Shown here piece after piece: positions 45,908 through 58,427 of a stretch of 64,000 nucleotides of DNA. Made by a program: the position numbers and the translations under genes. Positions within the stretch are counted from its first letter, which is position 1. Each line of letters opens with the position of its first letter. The DNA is taken from positions 18,157,515 to 18,221,514 of the forward strand of contig NC_062218.1 in the NCBI RefSeq assembly GCF_902686445.1, read 5' to 3'. Under the pieces are notes generated by a model. That model saw nothing but the letters and a program-made list of their open reading frames with translations, searched no databases and had not been told where the DNA came from. The stretch comes from Sciurus carolinensis. Its lineage: Eukaryota; Chordata; Mammalia; Rodentia; Sciuridae.

Positions 45908-48006
45908 TATATGTGTATATATATATATATATAGACTATATATGTATATATCACATTTTCTTTATCCATTCAACTATGGAAGGGCATCTATGTTGGTTTC
46001 ATATTTTAGTTATGGTGAATTAAGCTGTTTTAAACATTGATGTGACTGCGTAACTATAGTATGTTGATTTTAAGTCCTTTGGTATAAACAAAGGAGTGGG
46101 ATAACTGTGTCAACTGGTATTTCGAGCTGAAGTTTTCTGATGAATCTAAATACTTCCTTCCATAATGGTTGCACCAGTTTGCATTCCCACCAACAATGTA
46201 TGAGTATACCTTTTCTTCCACATCCTCACCAAAATTTATTTTTCAATGTATTCTTGATAACTGTCCTTCTGATTGGAGTGAGATGAAATCTTATAGTAGT
46301 TTTGATTTGCATTTCTGTAATTGTGAGAGATGATGAACATTTTTTCATATATTTGTTGATTGATTTGATATCTTCTTCTGTGAAGGATATGTTCAGTTCC
46401 TTATCCCATATATTGATTGTATTATTTAATTTTTGGTGTTGAGTTTTTTGAGTTCTTCATATATCCTAGATTTTAATACTTTATCTGAGGTGCATGTGGT
46501 AAAGATTTTCTCCCAAACTGTAGGCTCTCTCTTTACATTGCTGATTGTTTCTTTTGCTGAGAAGCTTTTTAGTTTGCTTCTATTCCATTTATTGATTCCT
46601 GATTTAATTTCTTCCACTGTAGGGGACATGTTAAGGAAGTCAGATCCTAGGCTTACGTGGTGAAGATTTGGGCCTACTTTTTCTTCTAGTAGTTGCAGTC
46701 TGTGTGGGGTGAGAGATAGGAGTTTAATTTCATTTTGTTACATGTGACTTTCCATTTTTTCCCAGCACTATTTGTTGAATAGACTATTTTTTCTCTAGTG
46801 AATGTTTTTGGCACCTTTGTCTAATATGAGATACCTATATTTATGTGAGTTTGTCTTTGCATCTTCTATTCTGTAATATGTGTCTACATGTCTGTTTTGG
46901 TGTCAATACCATGCTGTTTTTATTACTATAACTCTGTAGTATAGTTTGAGGTCTGGTATTGTGAGGACTCCTGCTTCACTTTTTGCTAAGGATTGATTTG
47001 GCTATTCTGGGTCTCTTATTTTTCCAAATGATATACCTGATTGCTTTTTCTAGTTCTATGAAGAAAATCATTGGGACTCTTTCAGGAATTGCATTAAATT
47101 TGTATAACGCTTTTCATAGTATGACCATTTTGACAATATTAATTCTGCCTATTCAGGAGCATGGGAGGTCTTTCCATCTTCTAAGGTCTTCTTCACTTTC
47201 TTTCTTTAATATTCTGTAGTTTTCATTGTAGAGGTCTTTCACCTCTTTTGTTAGCTTGATTCCCCAGTATTTTATTTTTTTGAGATGATTGTGAATAGGG
47301 TAGTTTTCTAAATTTTTCTTTTAATGGATTCATTACTGATGTATAGGAATGCATTTGATTTATGAGTATTGATTTTATATCCTGCTATTTTGCCGAATTC
47401 ACTTATTAGTTCTAGAAGATTTTTGGTGGAATTTTTTTTGTAACTTCTAAATATAGGATCATGTCATTAGCAAATACTAATTGTTTGAGTTTCTCTTTAC
47501 CTATTTATATATAACTTTAATTTCCTTCTGTCTAATTGCTCTGACTAAAGTTTCAAAGACAATGTGGAATAAAAGTGGTGAAAGAGGACATCATTGTGTT
47601 GTTCCAGTTTTTAGAGAGAACGCTTGCAATTTTTCTGCATTTATACTGATGTTGACCGTGGGTTTAGCATACATGGTTTTTATGATGTTGAGGTATGCTC
47701 ATACTATCCTTAGTTTTTCTAGTGTTTTAAACATCAAGTGCTCTATTTTCTCAAATGCTTTCTCTGCACCTATTGAGCGATCTTATGATTCTTGAATTTA
47801 AGTCTATTGATGTGATGACTTACCTTTTTTATTTCTTTATGTTGAACCAACCTTGCATCCCTGGGATGAACCCAACTTGATCCTGGTTCATTATCTTTTT
47901 AATGTGTTTCTGTATGTGATTTGCCAGAATTTTATTGAGAATTTTTACATCTATGTTCATCAGAGATATCGATCTCAAGTTTTCTTTCCTTGATGTTTCT
48001 TTGCCC
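45780..48006 (-). pseudogene. LINE-1 ORF2, 3' two-thirds, broken
   Basis: This contains the reverse-transcriptase and C-terminal region only. Comparison with the copy at 21524-27883 places its 5' end at the ORF2 point equivalent to about 24025 there. Frames are short and separated by stops, and no long open piece survives on the coding strand (largest about 67 codons at 46426-46629). The endonuclease (NIYAPN, GDFN, SDHNG) is absent, so even before decay it could not have encoded a full ORF2p. Confidence 0.75.
45870..45932. repeat. (TA)n microsatellite in LINE-1 ORF2 end
   Basis: TA runs with CA/TG interruptions at the LINE-1 position that is also expanded in the copies at 19965 and 21524. 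Confidence 0.9.
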
Positions 48007-49442
48007 TCTCGCTACAAACAACAATGATGAGTTCAATCACTTTCCATAATAAAAACAGAAAACCTGCCAAAAAACTTACAATCACAAATAGTGGACAAAG
48101 AGAGAACACAAATACTGCAGGCATGATGTTCATGAGGGGGAAAGAGAGAAGGGAAAAGCAAAAAATCTTCAGGAAAAGTAGAAGAAGAACCAACAGAGAT
48201 TGACTGTTAGGTGGAGAAAAGGTAGAAAGGGAATCCAGGAAGAATGACAAGGGAGAGGAAGAATACATTCAAAGAGGAAAAAAATTAAAAATATAAGAAT
48301 ATGCAGCAGAACTGCAAAACTCCATGCATATATCACAATCCCCAACAAACCAATACACAAAATATACCCTGCTCCAAATATGGTGGACAGAGACGCCAGA
48401 GAAAAAAAATAATAATAAAATAAATCTTGGTGGAAAATTGAACAACCGTCTCTGTCAGTATCTGAAAAAACTTCTCAGCCCTGTCTCTGATCTCCCAGGA
48501 GACTGCCTGGTACAGACAGGCCCTGGCAGACCCAGTCACTATTCCACTAGTCTGGGCCTTGGATGTTCTAGGTTCAGCCACTTTGCAATCCCAAGATCTC
48601 AATGCCAATGGAATGTGGAGAGAGACCACCAGAGATGAGTAGTCCTGAGAGACAGTAACTAGATGGTGGCAACCAGCACTCCCAGGAAGAAGACACCAGG
48701 CACAGCCAAACCCATAGGCACACTAACACTGAACCTCCAGGTCCTGGCCAATGTCCACAGACTGGCGGCTGGACCCCAAGATGGCAGTGGCAGCAAACCT
48801 GTTGGCACCTCAAACCCCAGGCTCTGGTCTGCTTATCAAACTGATGCAGCCACGTGCAACAAACTTGGAGTCTCCCTGGCAGCCGACCTCTGGGCATTGG
48901 TGGAAGCGGTAGTGGGGTGGATGGTGACAGCGCTGCAGTCATTGGTAGCCTTTGCAACAGGTCGGGGGACAGAGGCAGCAGTGACAGTGGTGGTGGTTGT
49001 GGCTGCAACTGCAGCAGCACCCAGAAAGAAGGCCTGCAGGTGACATCCCGAGAGCGGCAACGGCTTTGGCAGCAATGGTGTCATAGTTAGCAGCAGAGGT
49101 GGTGAGAGCAGCGTAGATGTCAGCCACATCCAGAGAAAAGACCTCCGGCATCTGACTCAGCCTCAAGGGCAGCAGACCTGGGAAGTCTGCGACAGCGTTG
49201 ATCTGATACCAGCTGTGGTGCCTGGAGAAAAGACCTCTGGGCACCTGTAGCATCAGGGTCAGGGGCAGCTGTGCACTGACAGAAAACTTCCCAGCAATGG
49301 CCAAGCGGCCCAGGACAGCAGCGCTTGGCGAAACGACCTCCAGGCCTCTGCAGAGGCATGGGAAGCAGCAACACCCAGAGAAAACACTCCGGGAGTCTCT
49401 GGAAGTGGCCTCAGGGGCATCTGCATCCAGTCCCAAAGGAAG
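48007..49442 (-). promoter_or_regulatory. GC-rich LINE-1 5' UTR with irregular repeats
   Basis: About 1.4 kb, including the most GC- and CpG-rich DNA in the window (roughly 48480-49440). The AT-rich part next to ORF2 is alignable by eye to the 5' UTR of the copy at 21524-27883 ('aaatagtggacaaagag' beside 'taatggaggacaaagag'). A motif like 'gagaaaagacctc' recurs near 49021, 49132, 49223, 49278, 49328 and 49376 at 45-110 bp spacing. Long frames occur on both strands: 168 codons at 48939-49445 (minus) and 126 codons at 48663-49043 (plus). LINE-1 5' UTRs act as internal promoters; activity here is unknown. No YY1-like start motif is seen at the 5' end, so it may be slightly truncated or of another subfamily. 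Confidence 0.6.
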
Positions 49443-49459
49443 CAATCTGGTAACTTCTT

Positions 49460-52400
49460 AAAAACACTTTAGGAATATTATATAATTCAATATAAACTAA
49501 GCTTATTAAAATCAGACTATGTCAAACACCTTGTGAAATATAAGGACATTTTTAATATAGTTTGCATTGTTTTTAAACTATTGTAAATATTCACATATCT
49601 CCTCTCTTGGAAAAATTTTTTTTCTAAAAAATTTGGTTGATATAGTTTTTCTCAGTATTGAGACGCCAGATTCTCTACCACTTTATCTGTAGTAATTAAG
49701 AAAAGTCCTTTCTCAGGAAAGGATGTATTTCTCAAAAGCTGTCATGATAGAGGACCATAATAAGACCCCTGGATTTCCTGCTTGTAGGAAGGACAAGGCT
49801 GTGTTTTCTTGATCTTTTAGATGTAAAACCTATATATTTTTTAATACAAAGGTTGGCATTGTTTTTAAATAGCCAGTAGCTTTGCATAGCAAACAACTTA
49901 ACTTAAAAAGAGAAGTTAAAAGCAACACAAAAGCACCTCTTGGATTGATAAAAGGTTGTCTCTCTGATTGTCACATCAAATATTTTATCTTAGGAAAACA
50001 TTTAGGTGACTGCATTCTTCCAAAATCTTTTCCTTGCCTCTTCAATAATTTTAATTATCTTCTTTTCAAAACTCAGAGATAAGATTACATAAACATTTTT
50101 GCTTTTAGGTGATTAAAGACAAGAGGTCCATATACCCCATGTTTATTTGAGCACAAATAAGCACAACTGACATTTGAAACTGACAAAATATTTTATCTCC
50201 AATTAAGCTCTTTGCTATTCAAAGATAAATGGTGTTTGTTATTCTGAATTTCTTTTTGTAACCCTAATTTTTTCATAGAATGAAATATACCCTGTTTCTC
50301 TGTGAAGGATGAGAATAGTTAGAAAATCACATAGTGCAACTTGGTTCTTCTTTTCCCTCAAGAGGCGCTGTGTGTGCTCTCCACTGAGAATAAATGAGAA
50401 GAAAACACTCGGCATATGTCTTTCCAGATTGCTTTAGTTTTTGTTTGGTTTTCGTGTTATTTTTTAAGTTAATCTTTTTTTTTTTTTTTCTTTTTCTCCC
50501 CCAACATAGGAGAATTGGTTTTCAGTTGCAGGCATCCATTTCAATAAAGAGCCCTAATTGAGAAGGGGTTATTTAAATTCATATGACTTCTCTGTTCTTG
50601 TTATTGTTGTTTTGTACGAGAGCAAAGAGTTGTCAGGAATAACATTTCTATTTTTGCACTTTTTTTAAAAAAAATATAGTGGAATGTTAGTAAACGGACA
50701 GGAGGAAGGGCTTATTTTCTACTTTTGTACTCAAAGAAAACAAAGGATTATGTTATACATAAACATGTAAGAGGTAGAAAATTGAACAAAGACTGTACAT
50801 ATATATTTTTTACATGAGTCTTATTTTGATTAGATTGAAGGCCGAATTTGAAGAAACTCAAGAAAAAAACATACATAAAATAACATCTACCTGATTTGGA
50901 AAACCATTTTTGGCACTGCATTATTCGTAAAATCAATGCTTATATGTCCAATTAACCGTATTTAAATAAGAAAATGAATAAGTTTTTTTTAAATAAGTTG
51001 TATTTTTTGACTTACAACTAGCAACATTTTGAATAGGATAAAACTGCAATTTTCTTTGAGGATTCATTTATAAGACTCAGTAGTGTGTGTGCCACCTTTA
51101 AAAAGTTTGTGATTGAGAAAATGTTAAGGATGTTTTCATAGCTTTCATAAAAATTGTTTTATAAAAGAGTGACCATAAGAAGACATAAATACTATAAAGA
51201 AAGTGAGGCAAATAGTACTTTTTATAAACAGAGCCAACAATACAATAACCTTTATGGGATACTGCAAATCATCTGAAGTTTAGGTCTCAGAGACAATAAT
51301 CATTTCAATTTTTCAATTCAGTAAAGAAGTTGTGCTGTAGTTTTAAAATAGCCTCCCAGTTGTGCATTTGTCAGCTTCAGTCAGTATTTCCAAGGGCAGA
51401 GTTAGTACTTTCATCAAAAAGAAGAAAATAAAGGTAAAAGTTTCATGAAAGTGACATAATATTCAATGATGAACATTACCTGATTATTTTATAGATTTGA
51501 CATAGAAAAATATAATGATTTTAAGAGAAAATTTTTCTTAGTTATTAGCGTTATAAAGTTTGTAACTTACACAATTGTATTAAAACATTTAATTATTTTT
51601 TTGTCACTGCAGTTACATATGGTTGTTTGTCCCTACAATTAAGTACTAATTACTGGGATTATAGATTTCAGATTACTTCTTGGATAATCAAAACCTTATG
51701 ATAAATGAATTATCTGTGGGATCCTGAAGTCCTTTGATGTACAACGGTATGGTGGTATGGTGCAGTGACAATGTGAAGTTTGTTGTGGATGCTGGGTGAA
51801 AGATTGACCATCACAATTGCTAGTCCTAAAAAAATAAGCCACTGAGCCTCAAAGTTAAGGTCTACGCTGAAAACTTACTCAAACTATGGAGAAAGTTTTA
51901 GAATAGATTTATGTTTTGCTTTGGAAGACAAGAAAACGGACATTGCTTAGGACTTGCAAAAAGTCTATTATAATAGGTGAACTATCTCCAGTAAAATTTC
52001 TCATGATTTTCTCTATTTCTTGATTTAAAATAAAAATATTTATGCTAACAAATATTGTATGTCTACCAGGATTGATGTTTCACATGCATTCTAACAATTC
52101 TAATATACTAAGTTCTAGTCTTACTCTGTTGTTAATATTCCCTTTGGCTCAAAGTGTTGGATCATATTGTGCAGCCTGTTTTGCTGTTGTTAAAAAAATT
52201 TATAGAATGAACTAGAATTGTATTCATCTTTATCCAGAAAATGCAACATGGTAAAAAAAACCTCAGAAATATTTTATAGAATTTCATACATATTATGTTA
52301 TAATATCATCATTCCTTTTTATAGTTTCATTGAAATGCTTTGCTTTGTCTTTATAAGTTGCAGAGCATCCATACAATGGGAATTCCTGTTCTGTAGTCTT

Positions 52401-52726
52401 CAAACAGCTTTTAGCTTAATTTGCTGTGTAATATTGATGAACTATATTAATTTTCAAAACTATTTCCTCTGTGTATTAAATGGTGAAAACTTCAGTACCT
52501 ACCTCATGGTATTCTTCTGAGAATGAAACAAATCATATTTATCATCCATTAATTATTTATAAGAATTTTTAAATTTTTGTTTTACTTTTATTAAATTGTC
52601 ATTTTAATATCTTTATCCATCTCTGGGTGCTGAAGACTTTGAGGCTACTAAGTTCTATGAGCAATGCAACAATGTGTCTCTCTGCTCCTATTCTTAGGTA
52701 CTGCTACTTATGCTCATATCATTTAT
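49460..52726. other. Unassigned AT-rich sequence, 3.3 kb
   Basis: The longest stretch with no recognised transposon. No coding frame with a domain is seen; the longest is 100 codons at 52218-52520. The segment 50340-50600, with 'aataaagagccctaattgag', has more even base composition than its surroundings and could be conserved non-coding DNA, but nothing in the sequence alone proves this. Confidence 0.45.
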
Positions 52727-52800
52727 TTTCATAGCTGCTATAAATATTGATGTGGCTGCATCACTGAGTATGCTGCTTTTAAGTCCTTTGGGTAGAAACT
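52727..52800 (-). mobile_element. Short LINE-1 ORF2 fragment, antisense
   Basis: The block 'attgatgtggctgcatcact' followed by 'ttaagtcctttgggta' is the antisense ORF2-end wording found in the young LINE-1 copies. Only about 75 bp is present. Confidence 0.75.
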
Positions 52801-53299
52801 TGTGAAAAACACAAGTTAAAATAAGAATGACAGCATTATCAAAATCTAACAGACTTCCACACCCTCCTAGATATATTAAGAGTTTGAAAGTAATCTCTCT
52901 GGTTTCTAAAAATTGAAAGTTAAAAAAAAAAGTTGAACAAGTTAAAAATGAGCAACTTATACGATTCAGCAGATCATAGGTCGAAATCTAAGCAGCCACC
53001 TTATAAATCTGGAACAAGGTCAATCACATAGTTCCAACCATAAGTACACAGCTTATTTGTATCAAAAGAGAAGGAGTCATGAATTAGTAGAAACACTTAA
53101 ATTATAATTGTAACCACTTGTTGGAGACTGAGAGGGGATCAGGTGAGAGTAAGGAGCTCTTGGGTTCATGGAAAGCTTTTACATTTTCATGGTCTCATCT
53201 CAGGAGCCCTACAAGGTTCAGAAGATAAAGAGTTGATCAAGCAGGAGGAGAATTAAATAAGAAGAATACAAAGTATTATTCTCAGAATATAGTGGTTAA
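52801..53299. other. Unassigned sequence
   Basis: No gene or recognised repeat. Old LINE-1 sequence from the right may extend into it. Confidence 0.4.
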
Positions 53300-53650
53300 A
53301 GAAATCAATAACAGGAAAAAAACTGGAAAATACTGAAATATTTGGAGATTCAACCATATCATTTGAATATTGTTTCTAAAGGGACAAGAAAAATATTTTC
53401 TGCTAAATAAAATAAAAAACAATGTTTGGGATGGAGTGAATCAAGCAGCACTTGGAGGGAAATATTTCACTTTATGTGTATAATTTAGAAAAGAAGATCG
53501 AAAATCAATAATCTATGCCTCAACATTGGGAAACAATATAGAAAAATCAGTAGAACCAGTATAGAAAAATCAGTAGAACCAGAAGTTAGTTCCTTATAAG
53601 AATTGATAACTATTCAAATTAATAATACAAAAGAAGAAAATGCAATACAA
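53300..53650 (+). mobile_element. Old LINE-1 ORF2 fragment with 23-bp tandem duplication
   Basis: LINE-1 ORF2 wording in plus orientation: 'gggatggagtgaatcaagca', 'gcacttggagggaaat', 'tttagaaaagaagatcgaaa'. A 22-23 bp block starting 'atagaaaaatcag' is directly repeated at 53538-53559 and 53561-53582. No frame survives. Confidence 0.65.
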
Positions 53651-53899
53651 TAACAAATGAGTTATTTCAGGAGTAATTTCATGAATAACACATTACATCA
53701 TAGGAATATTTTGAACAACTTTTTGTTGTTTTCATATATTTTTGTGTTCTAATTAGTTATACATGACAATAGAATGCATTTCGACTCATCATACATAAAT
53801 GGAGTATAACTTCGCTATCAGCTGGTTGTACATGATGTAGAGTTCCACGGGTCATGTAATCATATATGCTCATAGGGTAATAATGTCTGATTCATTCAA

Positions 53900-56800
53900 C
53901 TATCACTCCCATGTTCATGCCACCTCCCCTCTTTTTATTTCTCTCTCTCTGGTCCAAGTTAGCTCTACCCCGGATCTTATTGTGAAATAGCATCCACATA
54001 TCAGAGAAAATATTTGGCCCTTTGTTCTTTGGGATTGGCTTATTTTGCTTAGCATAATATTCTCCAATTCCATCCATCAAATGCCATAATTTCATTATCC
54101 TTTGAGGCTGAGTAATATATCATTGTGTATATATACCACAGTTTCTTTATGCATTCATCTGGTGAAGGGCACCTAATTTGGTTTTGTTATTTAGCTATTG
54201 TGAATTGAGATACTATGAACATTGATGTGGCTGCATCACTGTAGTAAACTGATTTTAAGTCCTTTGGGTATAAATGAAGGAGTAAGATGACTGGGTCAAA
54301 TGGTGGTTCCATTCCAAGTTTTCAGAGGAAACTCCATTCTGCTTTGCATAGTGGTTGCACTAATTTTCTGTCCCACCAGCAATGTATGAGTGCACATTTC
54401 CCCCCCACAACCTTGCCAACATTTGTTGTTACTTATATTCTTGATGTTTGCCATTCTGACTAGAATGAGATGGAATCTCAGTGGAGTTTTGATTCGCATT
54501 TATCTAATTGCTAGAGATGTTGAATATTTTTTCATATATTTGATGATCGATTGTATTTCTTCTGTGAAGTGTCTGTTCAGTTCCTTAGCCAATTTATTGA
54601 TTGGGTTATTTGGGTTATTTTGGTGTTAAGTTTTTCTTTTTTGTTTTTGTTTTTTTTTTTTTTTTTTTTTTTTTTAGTTCTTTTTATATCCTGGAGATTA
54701 ATGCTCTATCTGAGGTGCATGTGGTAAAGATTTTTTCCCATTCTGTAAGCTTTCCCTTCACGATATTGATTTTTTCCTTTGCTACAAAAATTTTTTTTTA
54801 GTTCGATTCCATCCCATTTACTGACTTTTTACAATTTTACTTCTTAAAATTTAGGAGTCTTGCTAAGGAAATTAATTCCTAGGCTGACATGGTGGAGATT
54901 TGGGCCTACTTTTTCTTTGAGTTGAGTTTTGTGCAGGGTGAGAGATAGGAATTTAATTTCATTTGCCACACATGTATTTCCAGCTTTCCCAGCAACATTT
55001 GTTGAAGAGGCTATCTTTTCTCCAATGAAGGTTTTTGGCTAGTATGAGATAACCGTATTGAGTTTGTCTCTGTGTCTTCTGTTCTGTACAATTGGTCTAC
55101 ATATCCATTTTGGTGCCAATACCATGCCATTTTTTATTGAAACAAATTGGTGAAAGAGAGCATCCTTGTCTTGTTCTAGTATTTAAAGGAAATGCTTTCA
55201 ACTCTTCTACATTTAGAATGATGTTGGCATTGAGTTTAGCATATATGGATTTTACAATGTTGAAGTAGGTTCCTACTATCCCTAGTTTTTCTAGTGTTTT
55301 AAACATGAAGGAGTGCTGAATTTTCTCAAATGCTTTCTCCACATCTATTGAGAGGATCACATGATTCCTGTTTCTAAGTCTATTGATATGATGAATCGTG
55401 TTTTTTGATTCCCGTGTGTTGAACTAACCTTACATCCCTGGGATGAAACCCACTTGATCCTGGTTCACTGTCTTTTTAGTATGTTTTTGTATGTCATTTG
55501 CCAGAATTTTATTGAGAATTTTTACATCTATGTTCATCAGGGATATTGATCTGAAGTTTTCTTTCATTGTGTTTCTTTGCTTTATTTGGGTATTAGAGCC
55601 ATACTAGCTTCATAGAATGAATTTTCTATTTCATAGAATAATTTGAGAATTAGAGGTGTTAATTCTTCTGTGAAGGTTTTGATGAACTTGGCTGAGAATT
55701 CATCTGACTCTTAGTTGTTAAGCTTTCTAAGGTGTCTTCTATTTCATTGCTTGAGATTGATGTGCTCAAATTGTGTATGTCTTCCTGCCTCAGATTTGGT
55801 AAGCCATATGTCTCTAGAAATTTGTTGATGTCTTCAAGATTTTCTACTTCATTGGCATAAAAAAATTCAAAATAGTTTCTAATTATCTTCTGTATTTCAG
55901 CAGTGTCCATCATGATTTTTTTTTCATCACAAATTTTATTAATTTGAATTTCTCTCTCTCTTCATTGGCATGGTTAAGGATTTATCAATTTTATTTATTT
56001 TTCCAAAGAACCAAACTTTGTTTTGTGAATTTTTGAATTATTTCTTTTGTTACAATTTCAACTCTAATTTTAATTATTTTCTGTCTTCTACTTTTGCTGT
56101 TGATTTGTTTTTATTATTCTACAGTTTTGAGATGTAATGTTAGGTCTTTTATTCATTGACTTTCTATTCTTTAAATGAAAGAACACAATGCAATGAACTT
56201 TCCTCTTAGCACTGTCTTCATGGTGCCCAGGCATTTTGATATGTTGTATCCATGTTCTCATTTACCTGTATTTTTTTTACTCCCTGATTTTGTCTGTTAT
56301 TTATTCATCATTCTACAGCATATTATTTAGTCTCCCAGTGTTAGAGTAACTTCTATTTTTAATTTTATCATTGTTTTCTAACTTAACTTCATTATGATCT
56401 GATAAGATGCAGGCATTATCTCTATTCTTTTTGTACTTGCTGTGAGTTACTTTATGGCATAAGATGTGGTCTATTTTAGAGAAGTATCAATGGGTTGCTC
56501 AGGAGAAAGTGTATTCTCTCATTGATGGATGAAATATTCAATATTATCTGTAAATTATTGCTTGTATTATTTAGCTCTCTAATTTCTTTGTTTAGTTTTT
56601 GTTTGGAGGATCTATTCAGTAGTGAAAAAGGTGTGTTAAAGTCACCCAGTATTATTGTATTATGGACTATTTGATTCTTGAAGTTGAGAAGGGTTTGTTT
56701 GATGTACATAGAAGCTCAATTGCTTGGGGCATAAATATTTATGATTGTTATGTGTTGATTATGTGTAATTCCCTAAAGTCATATGAAATGTCCTTCTTTG

Positions 56801-57040
56801 TTTTTCTGATTATCTTTAGTTTGAAGTATGCTTTATCTGAGATGAGGATATAAATCCCAGCTTGTTTCTACAATCCATGTGAGTGATATGTTTTTTCCAT
56901 CCTTCTTCCTGTCTGTCTTTTCTTAGGAGATGAGTCTCTTGGAGACAAGATATTGTTGGGTCTTGTTTTCTAATCCAATCTGGCAGTCTGTATCTTTTGG
57001 TTGATGAGTTTTGGCCATTACAGTTCAAGGTTATTATTGA
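53900..57040 (-). pseudogene. LINE-1 ORF2, broken, internal deletion
   Basis: Open pieces include 57028-56816 (N-terminal: IRKQDPTISCLQETHL, the endonuclease start), 56709-56476 (with GDFN) and 55360-55097 (with TRQGCSLSP of the RT). At about 55130 the sequence jumps from the RT region to a more C-terminal region, so the catalytic FADD-type segment is missing. The tail frame at 54499-54296 is of ORF2 C-terminal type. It cannot encode an active reverse transcriptase. Confidence 0.8.
54647..54675. repeat. Poly-T tract in LINE-1 ORF2
   Basis: A run of about 29 T preceded by TTTTG units. The related LINE-1 copy at 21524 lacks this tract at the equivalent place, so it is a local expansion or the scar of a small insertion. 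Confidence 0.85.
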
Positions 57041-57119
57041 GGTATGATTCGTATTCCCAGGCTTTTTTGTTAATTTCTAGCTTTTAATTTGGATTAGTTT
57101 CTCTTTTGATTGACTATTC

Positions 57120-58245
57120 CATTAGTGTAGTTCTTCCCTTAGCTGGTTTTTACTTTCTTTTAAAATTTCATCTTCATGGAATATTTTGTTGAGAATGTTT
57201 TGAAGTGCACACTTTCTGGTAGGGAATTCTTTTAATTTTGGTTTATCATGGAAGATTTTTATTTCATCTTCAAATCTGAAGCTTAATTTTGCTAGATACA
57301 GAATCTTGGTTGACATCCATATTCTTTCAGAGCTTGGTATGTCATTCCAGGAACTCCTACTTTGGGGGTCTGGGTTGAGAAATCAGCTGAGATTCCTATT
57401 GATTTCCCCAATATGTAATCTGATATTTGTCTTGCACAGCCTTTACAATTCTATCCTTATTCTGAATGCTAGGTGTTTTCATTATGCTCTGATTTGGTGT
57501 GGGTCTTTTGTAATTTTGCATATCTGGGATACTATAAGTCTCTTTTTTTTGATTTTTCATTTCATTCTTTATATTTACGAAATTTTCTTTCCTTTTATTT
57601 TTCTTTCACATTTTTTGTACTTGAATATGAATGGTATGCCTTTATTTTGTTTCTTTTTATGTGGTGCCTAGGATCAAACTACATGCCTCACACATGATAG
57701 GCAAGCACTCTACCTCTGAGCTACAACCCCAATTAGATTTGGGAAATTTTCTGAACTTGCTGAACTTGTTTAACTGAAAAGATTGTGCATTCCATGGTTT
57801 GTATCTCACCCCTTCATCTATCTTGATAAATTTTAAATTTGGCCTTTTCATGTTACTCTATAATTCTTGGAAGTTCTGTTCATGATTTCTTAACATCTTT
57901 GGTCCATGGTCTACTCTATTTTCAAGATTATATAGTTTGTCTTCAATGCCTGAGATTCTGTCTTCCAAGAGGTCTAGACTCTTGGTGATGCTTTCCATTG
58001 AATTTTTAATTTGGTTTATAATATACTTTATTTCAAGGATTTCTGGATATTTTGTTCATAATCTCTTTCTCCTTAATGAAGTGATCTTTTGCTTCCTGTA
58101 TTTGCTCTCTTACATCATCCTTTACTTTGCAAATCAGTTTAACTATGTACATTCTAAACTCCTTCTCTAACATTTCTTCCACTGTGGTGTTGATGGATTC
58201 TGTTATTGGAGGGTCTATGTTTGCTTGGAGTAATTTTATTTTCTC
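57120..58245 (-). pseudogene. LINE-1 ORF1, broken by shifts and a SINE
   Basis: The C-terminal piece (57316-57122) has AKLSFRFEDEIKIFHDKPKLKE, the usual ORF1p C-terminal domain ending. The region left of 57608 and right of 57740 is separated by an inserted ID SINE. Coiled-coil coding sequence on the minus strand lies around 57940-58240. No intact frame remains. Confidence 0.75.
57608..57740 (-). mobile_element. ID SINE, antisense, inside LINE-1 ORF1
   Basis: The plus strand shows a T-rich tail, then 'gtggtgcctaggatcaaact', 'gataggcaagcactctacct' and 'ctgagctacaaccccaatta', the ID body in antisense. The LINE-1 ORF1 continues on both sides, so it inserted later. Confidence 0.85.
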
Positions 58246-58427
58246 TTGCTTTTCATGATTTTTTTATGTCTACCCATCTAACAGTATGGATATGAGGCAG
58301 TAGAGTTTCTACCCTGTGAACTTATATTGTCTGTGATCATTCCCTTAACTCACTTGCAGAGACACTGCCTGTCTGCTTTCTTGTTTGCATGCCAACTATC
58401 AACCAGAAATGCAACCTCCTCTATTCC

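Larger units (their letters stand above)
45437..49459 (-). mobile_element. LINE-1 with 5' UTR joined directly to mid-ORF2
   Basis: Minus-strand reading: a GC-rich 5' UTR (49442 to about 48007), then ORF2 from just upstream of the RT domain to its end, then the 3' UTR and T-rich tail on the plus strand at 45454. ORF1 and the ORF2 endonuclease region are missing. The element is about 3.99 kb against 6.36 kb for the complete copy. Both ends share a 17-bp target duplication with two mismatches (45437-45453 and 49443-49459; the last 11 bases GGTAACTTCTT are identical), so the 5' UTR and the ORF2 part arrived in one event. Confidence 0.8.
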
